In this document: positions 42,479-50,009 of the stretch, piece after piece
Layout of the letters: every line of letters starts with the position of its first letter
Numbering within the stretch: the first letter of the stretch is position 1
Assembly: GCA_024637095.1 (NCBI GenBank)
Contig: JAGXFV010000034.1
Coordinates: forward strand, 163,427-227,426
Length of the DNA: 64,000 nt
DNA from: Actinomycetes bacterium
Lineage (GTDB): Bacteria; Actinomycetota; Thermoleophilia; RBG-16-64-13
Direction: 5' to 3'
Translations under genes and position numbers: made by a program
Notes under the pieces: generated by a model
Seen by the model: the letters and a program-made list of their open reading frames with translations, nothing else
The model's database searches: none
What the model was told of the DNA's origin: nothing

Positions 42479-43393
42479 CTAGACCCCGAGAGACAGGGTG
42501 ATGGCCGCGGCGGCAAAAGCCGCCGCCGGGTAGAGGCTCGCCCGGTTGAAGTAGATCTGCGCCTGGGTTTCCGAGGTGGTGAGCTTCAGCCGCACGGCAG
42601 GTAGAGTCATCAGCGCTACCGCTCCGGCCGCAAGCGAGAGCCGAAGCAAGAGGCCACCGGGTTGAAGGGCGGCGAGCAGGGGCATGGCCACTGCTCCCAG
42701 CAGGATCCAGTTAGCCGAGGTTGCCGGCCCGAAGATGGTGGCCACCGTGGTGATGCCCACCGCTCCGTCTCCCGAGAGGTCGGCCAGGTCGTTCGACAGA
42801 TTACGTCCCGCGATCTCCCAAGTGGTGAGTAGCAGGAAGAAGGCAAGCGCCCCCCAACTGGGTCCGGCCACGGCGAACCATCCGGCGAGACCGCCCAGGC
42901 CGACCATGATGCCGGCGGGAATGGTCTTGCTCCAGGATCGTTGACGGAGCGAGCAGTACATGAACTCCAACAGGTTGCAGGCCAGGAATACCAGGGCGCA
43001 GAGGGGACGGAGGGCCCACGCGGCGGCGAAGCCGGTCAGGCCCAGGCCGGCGACCCAGGTGATCCCCAGCCAGAGGGGGAGTTGACCGGCGGCGAGGGGA
43101 TGTCTGACGCTCACCACGTCTACGTCGAAAGACCTGGCGGAGGGTCCATCGGCTCTCAGGGCGACTTCGACCGCATCCGCCTTGCGGTCGTAGAGATCGT
43201 TGGCGGCAAAAACGCTCAAGAAACCCGCACCGGCGGCGACCAAGCCGAGCCCGATCACCCGTCCCGAGGGAAGGCCACCCGCGGCCAGCAGGGCTCCGAG
43301 CGCGGGTTGGGTCACGGATAGCAGGGCCTGCCGCCCGCGGGAGAAGTCAAACAGGAGAAGGGCGGAACGGCGTAGGCCGGCTGGTGGGCGCAT
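42479..43393 (-). CDS. UbiA-family prenyltransferase
   Basis: An integral membrane prenyltransferase of about nine helices. Both Asp-rich motifs are present: NDLYDRKAD (residues 65-73) and NDLADLSGD. UbiA enzymes attach isoprenoid chains to aromatic acceptors (MenA, UbiA) or make related lipids. With the downstream UbiE-like gene it suggests quinone or prenyl-lipid synthesis, but the acceptor cannot be told. The length is 304 aa. Confidence 0.85.
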   Translation of the reverse strand: MRPPAGLRRSALLLFDFSRGRQALLSVTQPALGALLAAGGLPSGRVIGLGLVAAGAGFLSVFAANDLYDRKADAVEVALRADGPSARSFDVDVVSVRHPLAAGQLPLWLGITWVAGLGLTGFAAAWALRPLCALVFLACNLLEFMYCSLRQRSWSKTIPAGIMVGLGGLAGWFAVAGPSWGALAFFLLLTTWEIAGRNLSNDLADLSGDGAVGITTVATIFGPATSANWILLGAVAMPLLAALQPGGLLLRLSLAAGAVALMTLPAVRLKLTTSETQAQIYFNRASLYPAAAFAAAAITLSLGV

Positions 43394-43419
43394 CTCAATC
43401 CCCCCGGGTGAAGTGCCAC

Positions 43420-43440
43420 TCGCGGGTGGGCTACCCGCGA
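43420..43440 (-). terminator. Hairpin between zinc-ribbon gene and ubiA-like gene
   Basis: TCGCGGGT (43420-43427) and ACCCGCGA (43433-43440) form a perfect 8-bp stem with a 5-nt loop. It lies between two minus-strand genes. No T-run follows on the minus strand, so termination is uncertain; processing or pausing is possible. Confidence 0.4.
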
Positions 43441-43464
43441 AACCCCGGAGGGAATCCTGCCGCC

Positions 43465-43890
43465 CTACTCCTCGTGCCCGGGTTCCGCGGCAGGCCTAGC
43501 GCGATCGTCGGGATGCTGGCGCTGCTGGCTCAGCCTCGGCCGGCACATCTGGTCTCGCACCAAGTCGGCGAGTTCCTCCGGGTCGTCCAACAGGCATTGC
43601 TGGTCGTCCCCGTCTTTGACCAACAGGTGGACGCAGCCTTCCTCGACCTTTACCTCATAGATGGTGTCCAGCGGCACCACATCGGGCTCGTCGGTGTTCA
43701 TGCCGATCAGAACCGCTTCGGTGGTGACCTGAATGTGGCCGTTGTCCCAGAGGACGCGTTCCTGCGGCCGGCCGCCCTGCACGCCGGTTCTGTTGAGTGA
43801 CCCGACGCTGCGCAGATCCGCCCCGCAGTCGCGGCAGAACTGGCTGACCTCGGCGTTCTCGGTGCCGCAGTTGTAGCAGGTCTTGCCCAC
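43465..43890 (-). CDS. Zinc-ribbon protein with a PH-like domain
   Basis: A 141-aa protein beginning with a zinc ribbon (C5, C8, C19, C22; CYNCG and CRDCG). After a short linker comes a beta-rich region (VLWDNGHIQVTTEAVLIG, then VVPLDTIYEVKVEEG) that resembles a bacterial PH-like fold. The C-terminus is charged. GTG 43890 has AAGGAGG upstream. The function is unknown; it is likely a cytoplasmic adaptor or regulator. Confidence 0.7.
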   Translation of the reverse strand: MGKTCYNCGTENAEVSQFCRDCGADLRSVGSLNRTGVQGGRPQERVLWDNGHIQVTTEAVLIGMNTDEPDVVPLDTIYEVKVEEGCVHLLVKDGDDQQCLLDDPEELADLVRDQMCRPRLSQQRQHPDDRARPAAEPGHEE

Positions 43891-44030
43891 ACGGGCCTCC
43901 TTTTCGCTTCCCCTATCACTACCCCGGGTTCCGCCCCCGCCGACTCGCGAAAGAGTAGAACATCGTCTTCGGGCACGGTACCATAGCCCTCGCCTTTAAA
44001 CGTGTCCTGAGAGGCCGAAAGGAAACCCAC

Positions 44031-45464
44031 GTGAGCACCCCAACCTCGCCCCGGGGAAGACCACGGGCAGTGTCTGTCCTCGGTCCCCGTCGGGCCTGTC
44101 GCGAGATCACCCCCGAGAACCTGCTGCTCCCCGCGGTCCGCGTCTTCGACCCACTGACCGAACTCGACCGGAAGGCGGATCTGCTGCTGTCGGAGGGCTG
44201 CATCGCCGCTTTCGATCCCTCCGCCTCGCAGAGGCAGGGCGCGGAGGTCCTCTCCGAACTGGAGGGTTGTCACGTGTTCTGCGGCTTCATCGATCCGCAC
44301 GCGCACCTGCGCACGCCGGGGTATGAGTACAAGGAAGATGTCGAGTCCGGCAGCCGAGCTGCGGCGGCGGGAGGCTTCACCACCGTTGTGGCTATGGCCA
44401 ACACCGACCCAGTGGTGGACGGCGGACCGTTGGTAGGTTGGGTGCTCGAACAGGCGCAGCAAACCGCCTGGGTGCGCGTCGGCCAGGTCGGCGCGGTGAC
44501 CCGGGGGCTGCGCGGGCAGGAGCTTGCCGAACTCAGGGAACTGCTGGACGCGGGAGTGGTTGGCTTTTCCGACGACGGCCACCCGGTAAAGGACACGGAT
44601 TTGCTGCTGCACGCCCTCCGCTACCTGCGGGACTGTGATCGCCCCCTGCTGCTTCACCTGGAGGACTCTAGCGCCGCGCTGGATGGCGTGATGCACGAAG
44701 GCGCCTGGTCGGCCCGCCTGGGCCTGCGGGGCGTTCCCGTCGTGGCGGAGACCGGCCCGCTGGGCCTGGCGCTCGATGGACTGGCCTACGCCTCGGCCGA
44801 GGCGGAACGGCTGGGGAAGCGGCCCACACCGGTGCATCTGCAGCATCTCTCAGCGGGGGCCGGCCTCACCCGGCTACGACTGGCGAAGGATGCCGGTCTG
44901 CCGGTCACTGCCGAGGTCACGCCGCACCACCTGCTCCTCGTGGATGAAGAAGTGCGTTCCTTCGATCAGAATCTCAAAGTGAACCCCCCGCTGCGTTCGC
45001 AGGCCGATCGCCTCGAGCTCATCCGGGGCCTTGCGGAGGGCTGGGTGGATTGTGTAGGCACCGACCACGCCCCCCACGCGCCGCACGAGAAAGAAGTGCC
45101 CTTCGAGCAGGCCGCCTTCGGCACCCTGGGGCTGGAGAGTGCCTTCCCCGCCCTATACGCAGGCCTGGTGGCCCCTGGCGAACTGTCCCTGGAGAGACTG
45201 GTGGCGGCCATGACCGCGGGGCCGGCCACGAGCCTTCGCCTGCCCGTTCCCCGGCTGGAAGTCGGCGCCGTCGCGGATCTCACCGTGATCGACCTGGCCG
45301 ATGAGTGGACGCTCACCGAAGGCGACCTGGCCGGCAAGAGCCGCAATTCGGCCTTTCTGGGGAGACGCATGCAGGGCAGGGTCAAAGAGACCATCGTTGC
45401 CGGCAGCCGGCGGCTGAGCGCGTCCCGCCTTCAGGACGCCCGCGCCGCGGGCGAGCGGGATTAG
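44031..45464 (+). CDS. pyrC: Dihydroorotase (type I)
   Basis: PyrC cyclises carbamoyl-aspartate to dihydroorotate, third step of UMP synthesis. The metal motif DPHAHLRTPGYEYKED, the motif TTVVAMANTDP and later histidines in LLLHLEDS and HLQHLSAG are present, with the catalytic Asp in GTDHAPHAP. The length of 477 aa exceeds the usual 430, mostly because of about 27 extra N-terminal residues. GTG 44031 has AAAGGA upstream. It overlaps nothing and carA follows after 8 bp. Confidence 0.93.
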   Translation: MSTPTSPRGRPRAVSVLGPRRACREITPENLLLPAVRVFDPLTELDRKADLLLSEGCIAAFDPSASQRQGAEVLSELEGCHVFCGFIDPHAHLRTPGYEYKEDVESGSRAAAAGGFTTVVAMANTDPVVDGGPLVGWVLEQAQQTAWVRVGQVGAVTRGLRGQELAELRELLDAGVVGFSDDGHPVKDTDLLLHALRYLRDCDRPLLLHLEDSSAALDGVMHEGAWSARLGLRGVPVVAETGPLGLALDGLAYASAEAERLGKRPTPVHLQHLSAGAGLTRLRLAKDAGLPVTAEVTPHHLLLVDEEVRSFDQNLKVNPPLRSQADRLELIRGLAEGWVDCVGTDHAPHAPHEKEVPFEQAAFGTLGLESAFPALYAGLVAPGELSLERLVAAMTAGPATSLRLPVPRLEVGAVADLTVIDLADEWTLTEGDLAGKSRNSAFLGRRMQGRVKETIVAGSRRLSASRLQDARAAGERD

Positions 45465-45472
45465 GGGGGCGG

Positions 45473-46642
45473 ATGTACCGCAACGAGTTACCGGGTTACG
45501 TCATCCTCAAGGACGGCACCATTTTTCGCGGGTTCGGTTTCGCCTCGCCGGGCAAGGTCTTCGGCGAAATCTGCTTCAACACGGGGATGACCGGCTACCA
45601 GGAAGTGACAACCGACCCTTCCTACTACGGGCAGATCGTGACCTTCACCTATCCTATGATCGGCAACTATGGGGCTTCTGACTACCTTCTGGAATCGGAT
45701 CGGGTGCACTCCAAGGGAATCGTCGTCCGAGAGGTGAAGAACACCAACTACAACCACAACTGCCCTCAGGGCTGGGTTGACTGGTTGCAGGAGCGGGCTG
45801 TGGTCGGCGTGGGCGGGGTGGACACCCGCGCTCTCACTCGGCGAATCCGCGAGCACGGGGCCATGACCGCCTGCGTCGCTGCCGGCGAGAACCTGTCTCT
45901 GGAGGAGTTGCTCGAGGAGACGCGCAGACACCCCTCTTTGTCCGGTCGGGATCTGGTCCATGCCGTGACCTGCCAGGAGCCTTACCGGGTCTCGACCACG
46001 GGCGGCCGCTATCACGTCGTAGCCTTCGATTACGGGATGAAGCGCTCCATTCTCAAGAATCTGCTGGAGGTGGGTTGCTCCGTCACCGTGGTCCCCTCGA
46101 CCTACACGGCCGAGCAGGTGCTGGCGCTCGAACCGGACGGGGTCTTTCTCTCCAACGGGCCCGGCGACCCGGCTCCCGTCGAATACGCGGTCGACTGCAT
46201 CCGCCATCTCTTCGGGCGGGTCCCCATCTTCGGCATCTGCCTGGGTCACCAGCTGATGGCGCTGGCCCTGGGACTCGCCACCTACAAGCTGAAGTTCGGC
46301 CATCGCGGAATCAATCATCCGGTGAAAAACTACCTGCGTGACGCGATCGAGATCACCAGCCAGAACCATGGGTTTGCCGTGGAGCCTCCCGCCGCGGTGG
46401 CCCACGCACTCGAAAGGGGAGAGGACCTCTCCGCCATCAAGCCGGACCAGATGGTGCTCAATTCGGATTTCGGCCCTGTCGAAGTCAGCCATCTCAATCT
46501 GAACGACGGGACGGTCGAGGGCCTGCGCGTGCCCGAGCAGAAGGCCTTTTGCGTGCAGTATCATCCGGAAGCGGGTCCCGGGCCGCATGACAGCTTCTAC
46601 CTCTTCCGGGAGTTCGTCGAAATGATGGTGCGTGAGTTCTAA
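45473..46642 (+). CDS. carA: Carbamoyl phosphate synthase small subunit
   Basis: CarA hydrolyses glutamine and passes ammonia to CarB for carbamoyl phosphate synthesis. The N-terminal domain includes FNTGMTGYQEVTTDPSY, and the class I glutaminase has Cys256 in FGICLGHQLM and the His/Glu pair in YHPEAGPGPHDS. The length is 389 aa. ATG 45473 has GGGGGG upstream. The large subunit gene carB, which usually follows, is not present in the rest of the window. Confidence 0.94.
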   Translation: MYRNELPGYVILKDGTIFRGFGFASPGKVFGEICFNTGMTGYQEVTTDPSYYGQIVTFTYPMIGNYGASDYLLESDRVHSKGIVVREVKNTNYNHNCPQGWVDWLQERAVVGVGGVDTRALTRRIREHGAMTACVAAGENLSLEELLEETRRHPSLSGRDLVHAVTCQEPYRVSTTGGRYHVVAFDYGMKRSILKNLLEVGCSVTVVPSTYTAEQVLALEPDGVFLSNGPGDPAPVEYAVDCIRHLFGRVPIFGICLGHQLMALALGLATYKLKFGHRGINHPVKNYLRDAIEITSQNHGFAVEPPAAVAHALERGEDLSAIKPDQMVLNSDFGPVEVSHLNLNDGTVEGLRVPEQKAFCVQYHPEAGPGPHDSFYLFREFVEMMVREF

Positions 46643-46778
46643 GCCGGCGGCTCGGGCTCCCGTGCGCTCTGCGATCTCCACGGGCCACGCTTGCAGGGCG
46701 CCTCGCGTTTGTCCGGGCACCTCCCCGGCTACTTATCCGGGAGCATCTCTTGAATATCGGCAAATCGGAGGGCGGGCC

Positions 46779-47219
46779 ATGCTAGAGGTCGGTTCCAAGG
46801 CCCCGAACTTCACCGTCCAGAGCACGGCCGGTCCCCTGGATCTGGCGGAGCTGCAACGGCGAGGTCTGGTCGTCCTCTATTTCTTCCCCAAGGCGTTCAC
46901 CGCGGGGTGAACCACGGAAACGGTTGAGTTCAGCCAACTGTTCTCCGAGTTCCAGGCTCGGGACGCCCAGATCGTAGGCATCTCGGCCGACAGGCCTGAG
47001 GTGATGGAACGCTTCGCCCGCGAGAAGGGCGGCTCCTTTCCCATGGTGGGAGATCCCGAAGGGGAGTTGATCCGCCTGTATGATGTAATGCGCGATTCCG
47101 GCAAGGCCGAGCGTTCCACCTACGTGGTTGGCAGGGACGGCCTGATCCACAAGATCTACGAGGCCGTCAAGGCGAAGGGGCACGCGGCAAAGGTGCTGGC
47201 GGACGTGCAGAGCTCCTGA
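46779..47219 (+). CDS. Selenocysteine-containing peroxiredoxin (AhpC/TSA, 1-Cys type)
   Basis: A 146-residue peroxiredoxin if the in-frame TGA at 46908-46910 (codon 44) is read as selenocysteine. That position is exactly the peroxidatic residue: P37, T41 and U44 fit PxxxTxxC, in FFPKAFTAGU. After the TGA the frame continues for 102 more codons with typical thioredoxin-fold sequence (QIVGISADRPEVMERFA, FPMVGDPEGEL) and the catalytic Arg112 (ERSTYVVG). No cysteine occurs anywhere, so without Sec the protein would have no peroxidatic residue. GGAGGG precedes ATG 46779. It lies between carA and a membrane protein gene, overlapping the latter as TGATG. Confidence 0.85.
46911..46947 (+). promoter_or_regulatory. 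Putative bacterial SECIS hairpin
   Basis: Just after the TGA, 46915-46926 pairs with 46935-46947 in a 12-bp stem containing one G-U pair and a bulged C at 46943. The 8-nt loop is AGTTCAGC (46927-46934). An alternative fold pairs GGTTG with CAGCC, leaving the tetraloop AGTT. In both, an exposed GU lies 18-19 nt after the TGA, the place where SelB reads bacterial SECIS loops. The upper stem begins 11 nt after the TGA (GGTTG), as in E. coli fdhF from memory. Confidence 0.65.
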
Positions 47220-47758
47220 TGGGCAGGCGCGGCGCCACCCGATATCTGGAGATTGCACTCGGCGCTTTCCTCGCTGTGCTCGGCGCCGCCTTTCTTCTCT
47301 CCAATGTCTTTGATCTGGATCTCTCCTCGCACCTCTGGCCACTCTGGGTTTTGGTCCCGGGATTGGTTCTTCTGACCCTGGCCTTTTCCGTGCGTCTGTT
47401 GGCGGGACTCGCCGTCCCGGGGAGCGTCATCGCGATGGCCGGCCTTATCCTTCTCGTGCTGAACGCGACCGGCCAGTGGCAGGCCTGGGCGTACGCGTGG
47501 ACGCTGGTCGCGCCGACATCGGCCGGAGCCGGCCTGATGATCTACGGACGGTTGAGCGGCCGACCCGCCAGTTATCGGGTGGGTCTCTCCCTGGTGCTGG
47601 TCGGCCTGGTTCTCTTCCTGCTCCTCATGGCTTTTTTCGAGCTGATCATCGGTCTTAGCGGTTACACCGAACTGAGGTTCATGTGGCCATTGGTGTTGAT
47701 CCTGGCCGGCATCCTGGTCCTCCTCAGCCCCTACCTTTGGCGGCGTCGGAGCCTCTAG
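47219..47758 (+). CDS. Membrane protein, LiaF/DUF5668-like
   Basis: A 179-aa protein with about five or six hydrophobic helices arranged as repeated pairs (LEIALGAFLAVLGAAFLLSN, LWVLVPGLVLLTLAFS). A 'WPLWVLVPG' segment resembles the repeated motif of LiaF/DUF5668-type membrane proteins. No catalytic residues are seen. ATG 47219 overlaps the stop of the selenoprotein gene, suggesting translational coupling. Function unknown. Confidence 0.65.
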   Translation: MGRRGATRYLEIALGAFLAVLGAAFLLSNVFDLDLSSHLWPLWVLVPGLVLLTLAFSVRLLAGLAVPGSVIAMAGLILLVLNATGQWQAWAYAWTLVAPTSAGAGLMIYGRLSGRPASYRVGLSLVLVGLVLFLLLMAFFELIIGLSGYTELRFMWPLVLILAGILVLLSPYLWRRRSL

Positions 47759-47906
47759 ACCTTTCGGGCTAATTGGGCGGCCAATGCGCATTTTTGGCTG
47801 GAATAACCGGGTCCGGCTGATAGGGTGTACGCGGGCCTCAGCGAGGAAAGACTAGGACGAAGCCTGTCTGCAGCGGGCCAGGGATAGACCGACCAGGAGG
47901 CAGGGA

Positions 47907-50009
47907 ATGCTCGAATCGCTATTTACCCCCGCAACCGTGGCCGTGATCGGAGCTTCAGCCACTCCGGGCAAAGTGGGTTACGCCGTCATGAGCAATCTGG
48001 TCAACGGTGGCTTTGGCGGTACCATCGTCCCGGTGAACCCCAGGGGTGGCGAGATCCTGGGCATCAAAGCCTACAAGGACCTGGGCGAGTATTCCTCGAC
48101 CGTCGAGCTGAGCGTGATCGCCGTCCCGCAGAAGTTCGTCAAGGATGCCGTGAGCGACTCGCTTAACGCCGGGGCCAAGTCGATCATCGTCATCACCGCC
48201 GGCTTCAAAGAGGTCGGAGCCGAAGGGGCCCGCGCGGAAGAGGAACTGGTCGAAATGGTGCGACACCGCGGGGTCCGTATGCTGGGCCCCAATTGCTTGG
48301 GCGTGATCAACACCCACCATAGCTTCAACGCCTCGTTCGCCGAGGGAATCCCTAAAGAGGGCGGGATCTCGGTGGTATCGCAATCGGGTGCCCTTTTGGC
48401 GGCGCTCCTGGATTTTGCGGCGGAGCGCCATCTGGGGCTCGCCAAGCTGGTGAGTATCGGCAACAAGGCGGACATCAACGAGGTGGATCTCTTCGCGGCT
48501 CTCGCCGAAGACGAGGAGACCAAGGTGCTGGTCGCCTACCTGGAGAGCATCACCTCGGGTGACGAATTCATCCGGGTCGCCGAGAATGTCGCCGAGAAGA
48601 AACCACTGGTGGTGCTTAAGTCGGGCACCAGTACGGCGGGAGTCAAAGCGGCCTCCAGCCACACGGGTAGCTTGGCCGGAGCAGATATCGCCTACGGGGC
48701 GGCCTTCCGGCGGGCCGGCGTGATACGCGCCGACTCTTTCGAGCAGATCATCGACTTCGCCACGGCGCTCGCCACTCAGCCCTTGCCCGGAGGGAACCGG
48801 GTGGCCATCATCACGAACGCCGGTGGTCCGGGAATCATGGCCGCCGACGCCGTGGAGCACGCTGGTCTCGAGGTGGCTTCGCTCGATTCCTTCACCGCGT
48901 CAGCGCTCAAGGCGACGTTGCCGGACGCCGCCAGTGTCGGAAATCCCATCGACGTGCTGGGCGACGCCGACCCCGAGCGTTACAAAGCCGCGGTTGAGGC
49001 CAGCCTGAAGGACAGCACGGTGGACGCCGTCATGGTGATCCTCACCCCGCAGGCCATGACCAAGCCCGCCGAGACGGCCCGCGCCATCGGCGAGGCCCAC
49101 GATGGAAAAAAACCCATTCTGGCCGTGTTCATGGGAGGGCAGGACGTGCTCCCCGGGCGCTCCGAGCTCGTGGCGCAGCGACTTCCCGACTACCCCGACC
49201 CGGAGCGGGCGGTCCGCGCGCTTCGGGTGATGGTGGACTACGTCGAGTGGAAGCGGCGGCCTCAGCGGGTGGTCACGCGCTTCCGCGTCAACCGTCGCCC
49301 CGTCGAGCGCATCGTCAGCCAGCACCTGCGCACCGGGCGCTACCAGGTGAGCGAGGTCAAGGCCAAGGCCATTCTGGGAGCCTACGATTTCGTGGTGCCC
49401 GAAGGGGCGGTTGCCCGCAGTGGCGACGAGGCCGTGGAGCTCGGAGAAAGGCTGGGCTTTCCCGTAGCTATGAAGATCCTCTCGCCCGACATCATCCACA
49501 AGTCGGACGTGGGCGGGGTCAAGATCAACCTGACCAACAAGCAGCAGGTGAGGGACGCCTACGACCTGATGATGCTGCGCATTCCGCAGGTGGCTCCGGA
49601 TGCCCACATCGACGGCGTCTATGTCGAGCAGATGGCCCATCCCGGGCTCGAAGTGATCCTGGGCATGACCCGAGATCCCCAGTTCGGGCCGATGCTGATG
49701 TTCGGCTTGGGCGGAATCTTCGTCGAGGTGATGAAGGACGTGACCTTCCATCTCGCCCCGATCACAGCCGACGAAGCCATGCAGATGTTGCGCTCCACGC
49801 GCTCCTACGCCCTGCTCGAGGGGGCAAGGGGCGAAACCGGGGTCGACCTGTCCGGTATCGCGGGCGGTCTGCAGCGCATCAGTCAGCTGGTCACGGACTT
49901 CCCGCAGATTGCGGAACTCGACATAAACCCCTTCATCGTCGGCGAGCTCGGGACCGAGCCGGTGGCCGCCGACGCCCGCATAACCCTGAGCGAAGCAGGT
50001 GAGAGCTAG
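47907..50009 (+). CDS. ADP-forming acyl-CoA (acetate-CoA) synthetase
   Basis: A fused NDP-forming acyl-CoA synthetase. The CoA-binding domain comes first (AVIGASATPGKVGY), then the succinyl-CoA ligase-like domains with phospho-histidine His252 in SSHTGSLAG. The C-terminal ATP-grasp domain (about 480-700) has PVAMKILSPDIIHKSDVGGV. Such enzymes convert acetyl-CoA, ADP and phosphate to acetate and ATP. The length of 700 aa fits the single-chain form. GGAGG precedes ATG 47907. The next gene begins directly after the stop and also handles acetyl-CoA. Confidence 0.9.
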   Translation: MLESLFTPATVAVIGASATPGKVGYAVMSNLVNGGFGGTIVPVNPRGGEILGIKAYKDLGEYSSTVELSVIAVPQKFVKDAVSDSLNAGAKSIIVITAGFKEVGAEGARAEEELVEMVRHRGVRMLGPNCLGVINTHHSFNASFAEGIPKEGGISVVSQSGALLAALLDFAAERHLGLAKLVSIGNKADINEVDLFAALAEDEETKVLVAYLESITSGDEFIRVAENVAEKKPLVVLKSGTSTAGVKAASSHTGSLAGADIAYGAAFRRAGVIRADSFEQIIDFATALATQPLPGGNRVAIITNAGGPGIMAADAVEHAGLEVASLDSFTASALKATLPDAASVGNPIDVLGDADPERYKAAVEASLKDSTVDAVMVILTPQAMTKPAETARAIGEAHDGKKPILAVFMGGQDVLPGRSELVAQRLPDYPDPERAVRALRVMVDYVEWKRRPQRVVTRFRVNRRPVERIVSQHLRTGRYQVSEVKAKAILGAYDFVVPEGAVARSGDEAVELGERLGFPVAMKILSPDIIHKSDVGGVKINLTNKQQVRDAYDLMMLRIPQVAPDAHIDGVYVEQMAHPGLEVILGMTRDPQFGPMLMFGLGGIFVEVMKDVTFHLAPITADEAMQMLRSTRSYALLEGARGETGVDLSGIAGGLQRISQLVTDFPQIAELDINPFIVGELGTEPVAADARITLSEAGES

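Noticed and set aside
46632..46910. A short open frame ending at the TGA, seemingly a truncated peroxiredoxin or pseudogene
   Set aside because: The same frame stays open for 102 more codons with typical family sequence and catalytic Arg, and the TGA falls on the peroxidatic position. Sec decoding explains it better than decay.
39242..47880. A shared 13-base string (CTGCAGCGGGCCA) at about 39245 and 47871
   Set aside because: Too short, without flanking similarity; chance in GC-rich DNA.
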